Part shown: positions 11,261 to 21,922 of the stretch, one piece after another
Position numbering within the stretch: position 1 is the first letter of the stretch
How the letters are laid out: every line of letters starts with the position of its first letter
From: Begonia masoniana
Taxonomy: Eukaryota > Streptophyta > Magnoliopsida > Cucurbitales > Begoniaceae
Length of the DNA: 64,000 nt
Reading direction: 5' to 3'
Assembly: GCA_022432975.1 (NCBI GenBank)
Contig: CM039506.1
Coordinates: 20,649,614-20,713,613, forward strand
The notes under the pieces: generated by a model
Told to the model about the DNA's origin: nothing
The model's database searches: none
The model's input: only the letters and a program-made list of their open reading frames with translations
Translations under genes and position numbers: made by a program

Positions 11261-12076
11261 AGATGCTTTGAGCAGAATGCCTACTGCGAGCCAGCCTTCA
11301 CTTGCAACAATGTCGATGACGTTGAGGTCTGAGATTGAGAGGTTTGACGTGGAGATTGTGGCTGAGTTGTCCACTATGCTAGCCAACATTTCTCTTAGGC
11401 CGACTATTTTAGACAAGATACGAGAAGCTCAACATAAAGATTTAGTATGTGAGGAGCTTCGATCGAGTACGATACCCAGAAACTCGTCCAATTTTAATCT
11501 TTCGGAAAATGGAATATTGAAATTCAGGCATAGATGGTACGTGCCTAACAATGAAGAATTGAAGGAGATTTTGGCCAAAGCTCATTCTTCAGCTTATTCT
11601 GTTCACCCAGGAAGTACCAAGATGTACCGGGATTTAAAACAACACTTTTGGTGGCCGAACATGAAAAGGAAAGTTGCTAAGTATGTTGAAACTTGTCTGA
11701 TTTGTCAACAGGTTAAGACAGAGCACCAAAGACCGGTCGGAATATTACAGTCACTGCCGATTCTGGAGTTAAAATGGGAGCAGATCTCCATGGACTTTAT
11801 AGTGGGACTCTCGAGAACAATGAATTGGCATGATGGCATCTTGGTAATAGTGGACCGTTTGACAAAGATGGCCCACTTTCTATCGGTGAAGATGACCTAT
11901 TCTATGGATCATTTTGCCCATCTGTATGTGCGGGAGATCGTCAGATTGCACGGAGTACCTATTTCGATTGTTTCTGATAGAGATGCCAGATTTACTTCAA
12001 AGTTCTGGAAGAGTCTGCACAAGGCTATGGGAACTCAGCTAAATTTCAGCACGGCATTTCATCCTCAGACTGATAG
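11261..12076 (+). pseudogene. Element A: integrase, N-terminal and core parts, cut by element C
   Basis: An open frame covers the linker, the HHCC zinc finger (HPGSTKMYRDLKQH then CLICQ) and the catalytic core: the first Asp in ISMDFIVG and the second Asp in VSDRDARF. Element C interrupts the gene at 12077, three residues upstream of the catalytic Glu; the rest resumes at 20225. The open frame running past 12076 into the LTR of C is accidental. Integrase would insert element DNA into the genome. The duplicated bases GATAG (12072-12076) reappear at 20220-20224. Confidence 0.93.
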
Positions 12077-12429
12077 TGTAATATCCGACTCGTACGGATT
12101 TCTAAGGATATTATTATTTTAATATGAAATGTCATTTTCGTAAATATGTCGGATTAACTCCGTTTTACGAAAAGAAAGCGTCATTAGAATCCTAATAATT
12201 AATATGGATTTTAGGAATATTATGGGATTTTTCGGAGTTCAAACCCTAAATTTACGAGAATTACGTTTCTCGTAATAAAAAGAACGATATTGTAAAAATA
12301 GTAAACGAGGTCCAAATTGTGAACGGACAGTTTTGTTAAATCCCAAATAACAAGTTGGACTTATGGGTGAAATGTGGAAATTTAGCGAAACCGAATAGCT
12401 AGACGATTAACGAACCGAAAGAAGAAATC

Positions 12430-12438
12430 TATATAAAA
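12430..12438 (+). promoter_or_regulatory. TATA-like box of the element C 5' LTR
   Basis: TATATAAAA lies 353 bases into the LTR, upstream of a pyrimidine-rich stretch with TTTCATTC and CTCTCCCTCGCG that is a plausible 5' leader. The identical box is at 18054-18062 in the 3' LTR. A transcript start 25-35 bases downstream is expected but not shown. Confidence 0.55.
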
Positions 12439-13036
12439 ACTAAAGAAGGGCAAAATTGTCATTTAACATTTAAATTATTAACTTTCTATTTTAATCAAAA
12501 TCTCCTTCATCGATTTCATTCTAAAAATCAAAACTTCCAGAGAAGCTCTCCCTCGCGATTTCACCCTGCCCGCGCGACTATTCCTTCGATCCGACCTCCG
12601 ATTTTCATCCCGTTCGTTCCGTTATCTTCACGTGTTCTACTCCTCTCGCAACTCTCGGTATGTCTCTGTAGTTATTAAGCGTTAAAAATCCGAGTTTCTT
12701 AGAGTTTTAAACATTTAGGTTCGTTTAGGGTTTCGATTAAAAACGAGATTTAAAGCTCGTAATTAATAGGTTAACCGAGATTAAGTATATAAAGCACGTA
12801 TTTGACGTTATTGGACGAAGTTAAATCAATTTGTGAAAATGTTAAAAATTGAGAAATCTCGGGTTTTCGAAAAAGTTCGTAATTCGAGAATTTAGGTGCC
12901 GAGCGTAAATTGCTCGAATAAAAAAGCTCGATAAATTGGATTAGAACTTTAAGAAGTTTCCTTAGTTAAGGTTTTGACAAATTGGACGTTTATTAACTTA
13001 AACTAGTTTTAACGTCAATCCTCGTATATTGTTTAG

Positions 13037-13081
13037 GTAAACAGTGCTCGTGGACGAGGCTTGAATTGCAGCGTGCACGAG
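13037..13081 (+). other. 45-nt exon-like cassette of LTR C (5' copy)
   Basis: Borders are GTTTAG|GTAAACAG and GCACGAG|GTAAGTTC. The identical arrangement is at 18661-18705 in the 3' LTR. Taken with the upstream donor-like site at 12658 and the acceptor-like GGTGTAG at 13599, it reads as intron, 45-nt exon, intron (379 and 518 bp). Splicing is inferred. Confidence 0.55.
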
Positions 13082-14138
13082 GTAAGTTCTCGTGATCTTT
13101 TCTGGCCGATTGGCCTACACCGTACGTCGTGGTCTTCTCGAGGAATTTTGGTGATGTGTTTGTTATATGCTTTGGTTGGGTAGTTAGGTTATCTGTTTTA
13201 TAGACTAGTTTCTTATAGTCTTGATGGTATTCATGGTTGTCTGTTTACTGTCTGATATGAATTGTTCATGCATCATTCTGTACGTGTTTTAAGAAAAGTA
13301 ATGGACCTAATTAATCTACGTAATCTGTTATCTGGTCACGGCGAGGTGGGTTTAGACCTCGGTGACAATCTGTCTGCGACCTAATCAAAAAGTAAAATGA
13401 ACCAACGAAAATAATCTACGTAATCTGTTATCTGGTCACGGAGAGGCTTGGTAGACCTCAGTGATAATCTGTCTGCAACGTAAAGACTCTGAATCTGTAT
13501 CTGTATCTGCATGTTTTCTGAATTGCATACGCATAGCACGCATTGCACTTACGTAGAGCTTGCTGAGATTTTTATCTCATAGGTGTCTGTATGGTGTAGG
13601 TGAGGACGAGATCCCTCCACCTGAGGAGTGACGCAGTTGACGGAGGACGGCTCGCGTGGGTGTGCTGGCGCAGTCGAGGCTTCACCGACCCGTGGGGATA
13701 GTATGTATAGCTTCTGAGGGTCTTTTGGGACGTTTTAGGACGTTTGGTTCTGGTAGATGTTAGGTTTACATATTGATGTTTTTAAGGTTTTATAAACTGA
13801 TTTGTAAAACGTTTAGTTTAATCTGTTATTTGAACGTTATAGAAATGTTTTTAATGGTTTTGGGATTGATACGGTTATGCTCGGTTTTCAGAGCTATCCA
13901 CGCAGTTGGATTTCGCAAAGTCCGCTGTAAGTTAGTTGAGTATAGAATACGTTTTTAGTTAAGTTTGAGTTATAGGTTAATCAGGTTTATTGAGGAGAAA
14001 GTGGTGGGAATAGATGAGTTTACTCTCTGGAATCGGATTCCAGAGAGGTTGAAACATGAAGTGTTGCTCTCTGGAATTCGGATTCCAGAGAGAAATTGTA
14101 AAACAGAAAACACAGAGAGCAAAGAAAGGAGAAGGGAA

Positions 14139-14331
14139 CGATCGCTGCGTGGTGATCGCTGCAAGTGTGCAGCGATCGATCTCTGCAGCAATGCAGAGAT
14201 CGATCGCTGATCGCTGCATTGCACGATGCAGCAATGCAGCGATCGATCTCTGCAAAGCTGCAGAGATCGATCGCTGGTCTCTGCAGCATGTGCAGCGATC
14301 AGTCGCTGCATGCTGCAGCGACTGATCGTTG
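14139..14331 (+). repeat. Hairpin cluster GATCGCTGCA/TGCAGCGATC in the 5' LTR of C
   Basis: A run of short perfect inverted repeats lies end to end: GATCGCTGCA..TGCAGCGATC, GATCTCTGCA..TGCAGAGATC (twice) and CAGTCGCTGCA..TGCAGCGACTG, each with a loop of only a few bases. Nearly every base of the roughly 190-bp block is in a potential stem. Open frames crossing it on both strands come from its low-complexity composition, not from a gene. Confidence 0.88.
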
Positions 14332-14600
14332 TCCCCTTGATTTCGGGTTTGGACATTTTTGTCCTCCCGATTTCTGTTTTATTTTAAATGATTTTTATTA
14401 AATGTTTTCATAGTTTTATTAATTTGTTTTAAGTTATTTAAATGGTTTAAAGCTAGATTTCAATTCCGATTTCGATTCTGGTTTCAATTTCGGATTAGGT
14501 TCTGCTTAGAGTCTATTTAAAGTATAAGGGCAAAAAAAAAAAAAAAAAAAAAAAAAATGTACGGGAAAAATGGGTACAGTATCTGGGTCGTTACAAATTA

Positions 14601-14612
14601 TGGTATCAAAGC
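14601..14612 (+). promoter_or_regulatory. Element C primer-binding site (initiator tRNA-Met)
   Basis: TGGTATCAAAGC lies five bases after the 5' LTR. It has one mismatch to the usual TGGTATCAGAGC seen in B and H; the match to initiator methionine tRNA is otherwise complete. Confidence 0.88.
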
Positions 14613-14762
14613 CCCCGGGTTTTAAAATCGATTCTGTAGACTGCTCGACTGCACAGCCACTACGCGAACGTTCTTCATCAACTGTAAGTACGTTTATAGC
14701 TTTATTTGATTTTTTATTTCCTTAGAGTTATGTGTTTTAACCTATATAGGAGTTATAGAACT

Positions 14763-15913
14763 ATGGTGCGTCGAGGAAATGACCGAAACGACCGGGACGA
14801 CCGAGACGATACAATAGACACCTTAAAGGACTTTATTGCCCAACAGTCCCAGCATATGGAGCGACAGGCTCAACAGATGGAGAGACAGTCTCAACAGTTG
14901 GGCACCCTTATTGACCGAGAGGGCGTTAGAGCTCGGGAGACAGCTATTTTGGGTAGCCGTGGGATGGAGAGATTTCAGAAGCTCCAGCCCCTATATTTAA
15001 CGGACAGTCTACGGATCCCTCTACGGCTGAGGAGTGGATTCGCACCATGGAGGACATGCTGGCCTATGCGAGTATTGAGGACGGAGAGAAGGTTGCATTG
15101 GTGACCTACCACTTGGCACTGGACGCCCGATTTTGGTTGGATTCCATCAAGGCCACCGCAGATGTAACGATTATGGGTTTGGAGCGATTCAAGATGTTGT
15201 TTTATGACAAGTATTTCAGCCATACCGTGCGGGAGGCAAAGATGGTTGAGTTTATGCAGCTGCGGCAGGTTGGTTCTATTGCCGAGTATATGAGGAAGTT
15301 TGAGGCACTGTCCCAATTTGCGCCACGTCAAGTCAGCGTCAACGAGCACAAGGTGCGTCGGTTTTTACAGGGACTTAGCCAGGAGTTCCGGATGCGCCTT
15401 ACGATATCAGGGGTACGTGGTGTATCCTATGACGAGATAGTGGCCAGAGCCCTCGACATTGAGGCTGTTGAGCAGAGTTCTGTCAAACCGAGGGAGCCAT
15501 CTAAGGGCTTCTTTCAAGAGATTCACCCTCAGATCAGGAGTATGGACTGGCAACCGAGAGCACAGCCACAGCAACAGCAACAGAGAGGTGTTAAAAGGCC
15601 TCTAGAGGGAGGCAATGATAGAGGAAAGGGTAAGCAGGTACAAGGGGCTTCTCGAATGCCATGGTGTCCTATGTGCCAGAAAGAACACGGTGGCGAGTGC
15701 CGGGTGGGCACGAACAAATGTTTTAGGTGTGGTGGAGTTGACTACTTTGTTAAGGATTGCCCGAAGCCGGGCCGAGATCAGTTGATTGGAGATCAGAGGA
15801 GAGTCATGCCCAGGATCTTCACCTTTATTGAGCCTGGCGACGTCGACGATGGGGCCCAACCTTCTGCAATTGCAGGTATTGTTTTAGTTACCTGTATGAT
15901 GATATGCATATGA
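14763..15913 (+). pseudogene. Element C: Gag, one frameshift, non-canonical zinc knuckle
   Basis: From the ATG at 14763 the protein starts with an Asp/Arg-rich stretch and a Gln-rich coiled coil (HMERQAQQMERQSQQ). A missing C in a C-run near 14985 shifts the frame. The capsid then continues without stops (EEWIRTMEDML, LALDARFW, FYDKYFS, EFMQLRQVGS, IVARALDIEA) to a Gln-rich linker, a CPMC..C cluster and the nucleocapsid. In the knuckle CFRCGGVDYFVKDC the conserved His is Tyr, so zinc binding is doubtful. The frame runs up to the residues that precede the protease in A and H (IEPGDVDDGAQP) and then ends at 15913 in unrelated sequence. The junction with the non-coding domain is at about 15889. 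Confidence 0.88.
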
Positions 15914-17687
15914 TAGGTAAAGACCTGAAATTAGTAAGGAAGAGAAATATAGGTGGATAAGAGTGGTTACTAGGCGGACCTCAAAGAGAAAGCAGTAGAC
16001 AGCGTATAGGACAATAAGGACCCAATATAAATATAATTATACATTAGTAAGATTACTTTGATTTAATCAATGGAGTTTCTGCACTTAAGGTTTAGAAAGA
16101 ATTAGAGGAATACACCCTATGAAATATGGTTTTAAGTAGGCGGAGATTATGTCTAATTAACACCCCCTTCAAGTATTAAAATGCGACTAATCGAGAAAGA
16201 TGAAGGTTAGATATAAACCTATTAATGGATACCCTAGATTGTTGTAATACCTGGAGTGTGTTTAAATAGGTCAAGTACCGTAGAACTCGTACATTGAGGA
16301 TTCGTATGAAGTTATGAGTGTCTAGATTAAGAAAGAATTTAAGAGTTAAACTTAGAATAATTGTCGAGTAGAATAGTTGGAACCTGACTAGAAGGAGCGA
16401 ACAAAAATAGACTAGTCGGCGAACTTGATGTAGCCTTGAGGAATTTAGGGAAGGTGAAGTAGATCGTTGAAATAAATGAGAGGTTAGGTTAGAAGCATAG
16501 ATTGGCATTTAAAGGTCAGCAAATTGAGAAATTTGCGATTTATAGAATGAGGAGAGTGAGAACTATCACCGAAACTATCTAAATAAGCTTAGAAGTGAGG
16601 CTAAGTTAGAAAATTTCTAGAGATTGACTCGTGTTTGGCAAGTCGAGACCAAGTAATACATAAATGGCTTAGGTTAGAATGACTAGTTTAGAGCGCATCA
16701 ATGAGGAGATTTAGAGACTTGAGGATGCTAGGAGTCGATAGAGACTTAAGTTAAGACAAATGACTATAGCAGAAGTAGTATGCGTAGATTAGTAATGGAG
16801 TAACGATAGAATTCATTGAGAAACTAAACCTAAGGAGCTTAATTTGATGAGTTAAAAGTTAAAATATATGGGAGTTAGATTACAACCTGAGAGTAGTTAG
16901 GAATCCTTGAAAGATAGTCAACCCAAATGACGTCGGGAAATGGAAGATATTTCGAGGATTGAACATAAGGGACGATTTTAGGAGAGACCAATTGATAAAT
17001 TAGTGAGTTTAACGCTTTGGTGACTAAATTTAGACCAACGCGTGCTCAGGTCGTCAGATGACAGGTACACAGTTAGAGAATCATTTGATTTAAGGTTTAG
17101 AAAATTTGGTAAGATTTGATGCTTGAACTGAAAATGAGGACTACGATTAGGAAGTTAGTGTAGAAATTCGATTGGTGTGTATCCCGATTGTGAACAGGAT
17201 CGAGTGGATTGCGTTAAGGTAGGGGTTACAGCCCAGAAATCGGACGAAATTGTAGGCATTCAATTTGACTGGCGTTAGGAAGTTTAGGTATAGTTCTGAT
17301 CTAAAGGGGACAACAGAAGAAAGACATCGATATAGAGTGAATTTGGAGTTAGTATTATTAAGAGATTTAATCTACAAGTGATTAAGTGAAAGTCGAAAGT
17401 TGGTACATGCGCAAGTGTTAATGTGACAAATATGTTGTCGGATTAATTGATTGAGATTTAAGAAATTGGATTACACTTAGTACGTGAGAAAGGACGTATA
17501 CGATCCAATCGAAAGTAGAGAATACGAGGTTAGGGCTAAGGTTGGAGAATATAGTAGGGTTTTGGTTTAGAACCACGAAGAAGAACCGTAAGTGCAGACG
17601 ATTAACTGAAGTAAAATGCCGCAAGATAAGAGACGTTAATGTCTAGAACTATAAGCTGTGGCAAATTTTGAGGACAAAATTCTAAAT
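15914..17687 (+). other. Element C: conserved non-coding domain in place of pol
   Basis: About 1.77 kb has frequent TAG/TAA in all plus-strand frames and no motif of protease, polymerase, RNase H or integrase. Its order and much of its sequence are shared with element B on the other strand (361-986, 3511-5645). The domain ends in GAGGACAAAATTCTAAATAAG, which is the normal sequence before the polypurine tract in A and H. It could hold packaging or dimerisation signals; that is inference. Confidence 0.8.
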
Positions 17688-17700
17688 AAGGAGGGTAGAA
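17688..17700 (+). promoter_or_regulatory. Element C polypurine tract
   Basis: AAGGAGGGTAGAA directly abuts the TG of the 3' LTR at 17701. It is the primer site for plus-strand DNA synthesis. Confidence 0.9.
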
Positions 17701-20219
17701 TGTAATATCCGACTCGTACGGATTTCTAAGGATATTATTATTTTAATATGAAATGTCATTTTCGTAAATATGTCGGATTAACTCCGTTTTACGAAAAAAA
17801 AGCGTCATTAGAATCCTAATAATTAATATGGATTTTAGGAATATTATGGGATTTTTCGGAGTTCAAACCCTAAATTTACGAGAATTACGTTTCTCGTAAT
17901 AAAAAGAACGATATTGTAAAAATAGTAAACGAGGTCCAAATTGTGAACGGACAGTTTTGTTAAATCCCAAATAACAAGTTGGACTTATGGGTGAAATGTG
18001 GAAATTTAGCGCAACCGAATAGCTAGACGATTAACGAACCGAAAGAAGAAATCTATATAAAAACTAAAGAAGGGCAAAATTGTCATTTAACATTTAAATT
18101 ATTAACTTTCTATTTAAATCAAAATCTCCTTCATCGATTTCATTCTAAAAATCAAAACTTCCAGAGAAGCTCTCCCTCGCGATTTCACCCTGCCCGCGCG
18201 ACTATTCCTTCGATCCGACCTCCGATTTTCATCCCATTCGTTCCGTTATCTTCACGTGTTCTACTCCTCTCGCAACTCTCGGTATGTCTCTGTAGTTATT
18301 AAGCGTTAAAAATCCGAGTTTCTTAGAGTTTTAAACATTTAGGTTCGTTTAGGGTTTCGATTAAAAACGAGATTTAAAGCACGTAATTAATAGGTTAACC
18401 GAGATTAAGTATATAAAGCACGTATTTGACATTATTGGACGAAGTTAAATCAATTTGTGAAAATGTTAAAAATTGAGAAATCTCGGGTTTTCGGAAAAGT
18501 TCGTAATTCGAGAATTTAGGTGCCGAGCGTAAATTGCTCGAATAAAAAAGCTCGATAAATTGGATTAGAACTTTAAGAAGTTTCCTTAGTTAAGGTTTTG
18601 ACAAATTGGACGTTTATTAACTTAAACTAGTTTTAACGTCAATCCTCGTATATTGTTTAGGTAAACAGTGCTCGTGGACGAGGCTTGGATTGCAGCGTGC
18701 ACGAGGTAAGTTCTCGTGATCTTTTCTGGCCGATTGGCCTACACCGTACGTCGTGGTCTTCTCGAGGAATTTTGGTGATGTGTTTGTTATATGCTTTGGT
18801 TGGGTAGTTAGGTTATCTGTTTTATAGACTAGTTTCTTATAGTCTTGATGGTATTCATGGTTGTCTGTTTACTGTCTGATATGAATTGTTCATGCATCAT
18901 TCTGTACGTGTTTTAAGAAAAGTAATGGACCTAATTAATCTACGTAATCTGTTATCTGGTCACGGCGAGGTGGGTTTAGACCTCGGTGACAATCTGTCTG
19001 CGACCTAATCAAAAAGTAAAATGAACCAACGAAAATAATCTACGTAATCTGTTATCTGGTCACGGAGAGGCTTGGTAGACCTCAGCGATAATCTGTCTGC
19101 AACGTAAAGACTCTGAATCTGTATCTGTATCTGCATGTTTTCTGAATTGCATACGCATAGCACGCATTGCACTTACGTAGAGCTTGCTGAGATTTTTATC
19201 TCATAGGTGTCTGTATGGTGTAGGTGAGGACGAGATCCCTCCACCTGAGGAGTGACGCAGTTGACGGAGGACGGCTCGCGTGGGTGTGCTGGCGCAGTCG
19301 AGGCTTCACCGACCCGTGGGGATAGTATGTATAGCTTCTGAGGGTCTTTTGGGACGTTTTAGGACGTTTGGTTTTGGTAGATGTTAGGTTTACATATTGA
19401 TGTTTTTAAGGTTTTATAAACTGATTTGTAAAACGTTTAGTTTAATCTGTTATTTGAACGTTATAGAAATGTTTTTAATGGTTTTGGGATTGATACGGTT
19501 ATGCTCGGTTTTTAGAGCTATCCACGCAGTTGGATTTCGCAAAGTCTGCTGTAAGTTAGTTGAGTATAGAATACGTTTTTAGTTAAGTTTGAGTTATAGG
19601 TTAATCAGGTTTATTGAGGAGAAAGTGGTGGGAATAGATGAGTTTACTCTCTGGAATCGGATTCCAGAGAGGTTGAAACATGAAGTGTTGCTCTCTGGAA
19701 TTCGGATTCCAGAGAGAAATTGTAAAACAGAAAACACAGAGAGCAAAGAAAGGAGAAGGGAACGATCGTTGTGTGGTGATCGCTGCAAGTGTGCAGCGAT
19801 CGATCTCTGCAGCAATGCAGAGATCGATCGCTGATCGCTGCATTGCACGATGCAGCAATGCAGCGATCGATCTCTGCAAAGCTGCAGAGATCGATCGCTG
19901 GTCTCTGCAGCATGTGCAGCGATCAGTCGCTGCATGCTGCAGCGACTGATCGCTGTCCCCTTGATTTCGGGTTTGGACATTTCTGTCCTCCCGATTTCTG
20001 TTTTATTTTAAATGATTTTTATTAAATGTTTTCATAGTTTTATTAATTTGTTTTAAGTTATTTAAATGGTTTAAAGCTAGATTTCAATTCCGATTTCGAT
20101 TCTGGTTTCGATTTCGGATTAGGTTCCGCTTAGAGTCTATTTAAAGTATAAGGGCAAAAAAAAAAAAAAAAGAAAAAAATATGTACAGGAAAAATGGGTA
20201 CAGTATCTGGGTCGTTACA
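17701..20219 (+). repeat. Element C: 3' LTR
   Basis: Same length as the 5' LTR (2,519 bp) with about 20 differences seen by eye, mostly transitions, plus changes in the A-run near the end. All motifs of the 5' LTR lie exactly 5,624 bases further on, including the cassette at 18661-18705 and the GGCC palindrome at 18728-18739. Confidence 0.93.
19763..19955 (+). repeat. Hairpin cluster in the 3' LTR of C
   Basis: Second copy of the 14139-14331 cluster. Of the few changes in it, CGCTGCG to CGTTGTG at its left end and CGTT to CGCT at its right end lie outside the best stems; the inner stems are unchanged. Confidence 0.85.
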
Positions 20220-20977
20220 GATAGACAGACGGAGAGAACAAATCAAATTCTGGAGGATATGCTTAGAGCGTGCGTGTTGGAGTTTCAAGGCTCGTGGAGT
20301 CGATATTTGCCCTTGATTGAGTTCTCGTACAACAACAGCTTCCAGGCTACAATTGGCATGGCTCCATATGAGGTATTGTATGGTCAAAAGTGTAGGTCTC
20401 CACTATACTGGGACGAGGTTGGCGAAGCTAGTATAATAGGCCCAGATATTTTGCAGCAAACAGCGGAGAAGATTACCATTATCAGATAACGTATCGAGGT
20501 AGCTCAGAGCCGACAGAAGAGCAATGTTGACACTCGACAAAGAGAATTGCAGTTCAAGGAGGGAGACAAGGTATATTTGAAGATTTCTCCGTTTAAAGGT
20601 GTTATGAGATTCGGAAGGAGGGGCAAGTTGAACCCTTGTTATGTGGGGCCCTTTCCTGTATTGAAGAAGATCGGGACTATGGCGTACAGGTTACAGCTTC
20701 CGACATCCATGGAGGCATTCACGATGTGTTTCACGTGTCTATGCTCAGAAAGTGTATACGTGATCCGTCACATGTCGTAGAAGCAAGGGAGGTCAAGGTA
20801 CAACCTACCTTGACTTATGTGGAGAAGCCTGTGCGAATTTTAGAGTCCTCTATCAAGGTCTTGCGCAATAAGGAAATCCCGCTAGTCAAAGTCTTATGGA
20901 GGAACCATGGCGTAGAAGAGGCTACTTGGGAAAGACAGCAGGATATGATGTCCAAGTATCCTGAGTTATTTGTGTAA
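20220..20977 (+). pseudogene. Element A: integrase C-terminal part and chromodomain
   Basis: The frame resumes inside DRQTERTN; the Glu codon at 20232-20234 is 36 residues after the second Asp, so the DD35E triad is complete once C is subtracted. Then follow the conserved SRYLPLIEFSYNN, MAPYEVLYG and WDEVGE motifs, a stop near 20488, the GPF-like YVGPFPVLKKIG segment and a frameshift near 20710. The C terminus (about 20824-20977) is a chromodomain: PVRILESS, IPLVKVLWRNH, EEATWE and a terminal YPELF. Chromodomains of this type steer integration to heterochromatin and place the element with the Tekay/Del chromoviruses. The frame ends at the TAA at 20975. Confidence 0.9.
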
Positions 20978-21004
20978 TCAAATTTTGAGGACAAAATTTT
21001 AAAT

Positions 21005-21017
21005 AAGGTGGATGGAA
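21005..21017 (+). promoter_or_regulatory. Element A polypurine tract
   Basis: AAGGTGGATGGAA sits right before the LTR start TGTAACACCC and after TTTTGAGGACAAAATTTT, the same arrangement as in H. Confidence 0.9.
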
Positions 21018-21922
21018 TGTAACACCCGGTTTTACGAGATTTTAATATTCCAATATATAATGGCATTTTTGTAAATATGTCAGATTAAGTCCGTTTTGTT
21101 AAAAGAAAGCGTAATTAAGATCCTAATAACTAATATGGATTTTAGGAGAAATTCGGGAATTTTTGGAATTTTAACGCTAAATTACGAATTTTGTGTTTCT
21201 CGTAATATAAAGGATATTGTAGTAAATATATTAAACGAGGTCCGATTTGCAAACGGAGAGTTTTAATGGAACCCTAGTGAAAAATTTGAATTATTAGTGA
21301 AATAAGAAAATTTTGGAGAAAACAAATGGTTAGCTAAATAACGAAACAAAGGACGAAACAAATAGAAAATCAAAAGGAAGGGCAAAAAGGTAATTTTCCA
21401 AGACAATTTTATTAAAAAGGCAAAAGCCTTTTCTTCTCTAGCACTTCACGATTTTTCTGCAAATTCTCCCAAGCGATTTTTCTTCTCCCGCGACGTCTCC
21501 CCTCTTCCGACAACGATTCCTCCTCCAATCAACCCTCGTTCTTCACGTTTTCTCTTTTGATCAACGTTCTAGGTAAGGTTCTATAGCTCTCGGACGTTAG
21601 AATTCGATTTTTAGAGTTTAAACGATTAGGGTTCGTTTATGGTTTTTGTTAAAAAATGTGATTTAGAGTTTGAAATCGATAGACCTACTGTATTTGTGAG
21701 TACAATGGACGTATTGGGCGTTATTGGACGAAGTTAATTTGTTTATTGAGGAATGTTAGGGTTTCAGAAAAATTGGAGCTTTGGAAAACTCCATTAATGG
21801 AGGTTTTGAGGTGTCGAGCGTAAATTAGAGGTTAGAAAATTTCTTTAGTTAAGAGTTTAGTTAGTTTGGACGTTTAATGGTTTAAACGTGTTTTAACGAC
21901 GATTGTTGTGAATTTTCCTTAG

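Larger units (their letters stand above)
12077..14595 (+). repeat. Element C: 5' LTR
   Basis: Starts TGTAATATCC and ends GGGTCGTTACA. It contains a TATA-like box (12430-12438), donor-like CTCG|GTATGT at 12658, the 45-nt cassette (13037-13081), GGCCGATTGGCC (13104-13115), two stem-loops GTCACGG...CGGTGAC (13335-13366 and 13434-13466), an acceptor-like TATGGTGTAG ending at 13599, two CTCTCTGGAAT/ATTCCAGAG inverted repeats (14023-14047, 14067-14092), a hairpin cluster (14139-14331) and a run of about 27 A near 14534-14560. Confidence 0.93.
12077..20219 (+). mobile_element. Element C: young non-autonomous gag-only LTR retrotransposon
   Basis: A complete 8,143-bp element is flanked by GATAG (12072-12076, 20220-20224). 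It has two LTRs of identical length (2,519 bp), a primer-binding site, a gag with one frameshift, a 1.77-kb non-coding domain and a polypurine tract. Pol is absent: the frame ends just before where the protease motif would be. This is the structure of TR-GAG elements. About 20 base differences between the LTRs, counted by eye (under 1%), make it the youngest insertion in the window. Proteins must have come from a partner element. Confidence 0.93.

Noticed and set aside
13970..14401. Cluster of overlapping open frames on both strands of LTR C (repeated in the 3' LTR)
   Set aside because: They cross the hairpin cluster, whose symmetric composition keeps several frames open; no family motif and no conservation of frame in other LTRs.
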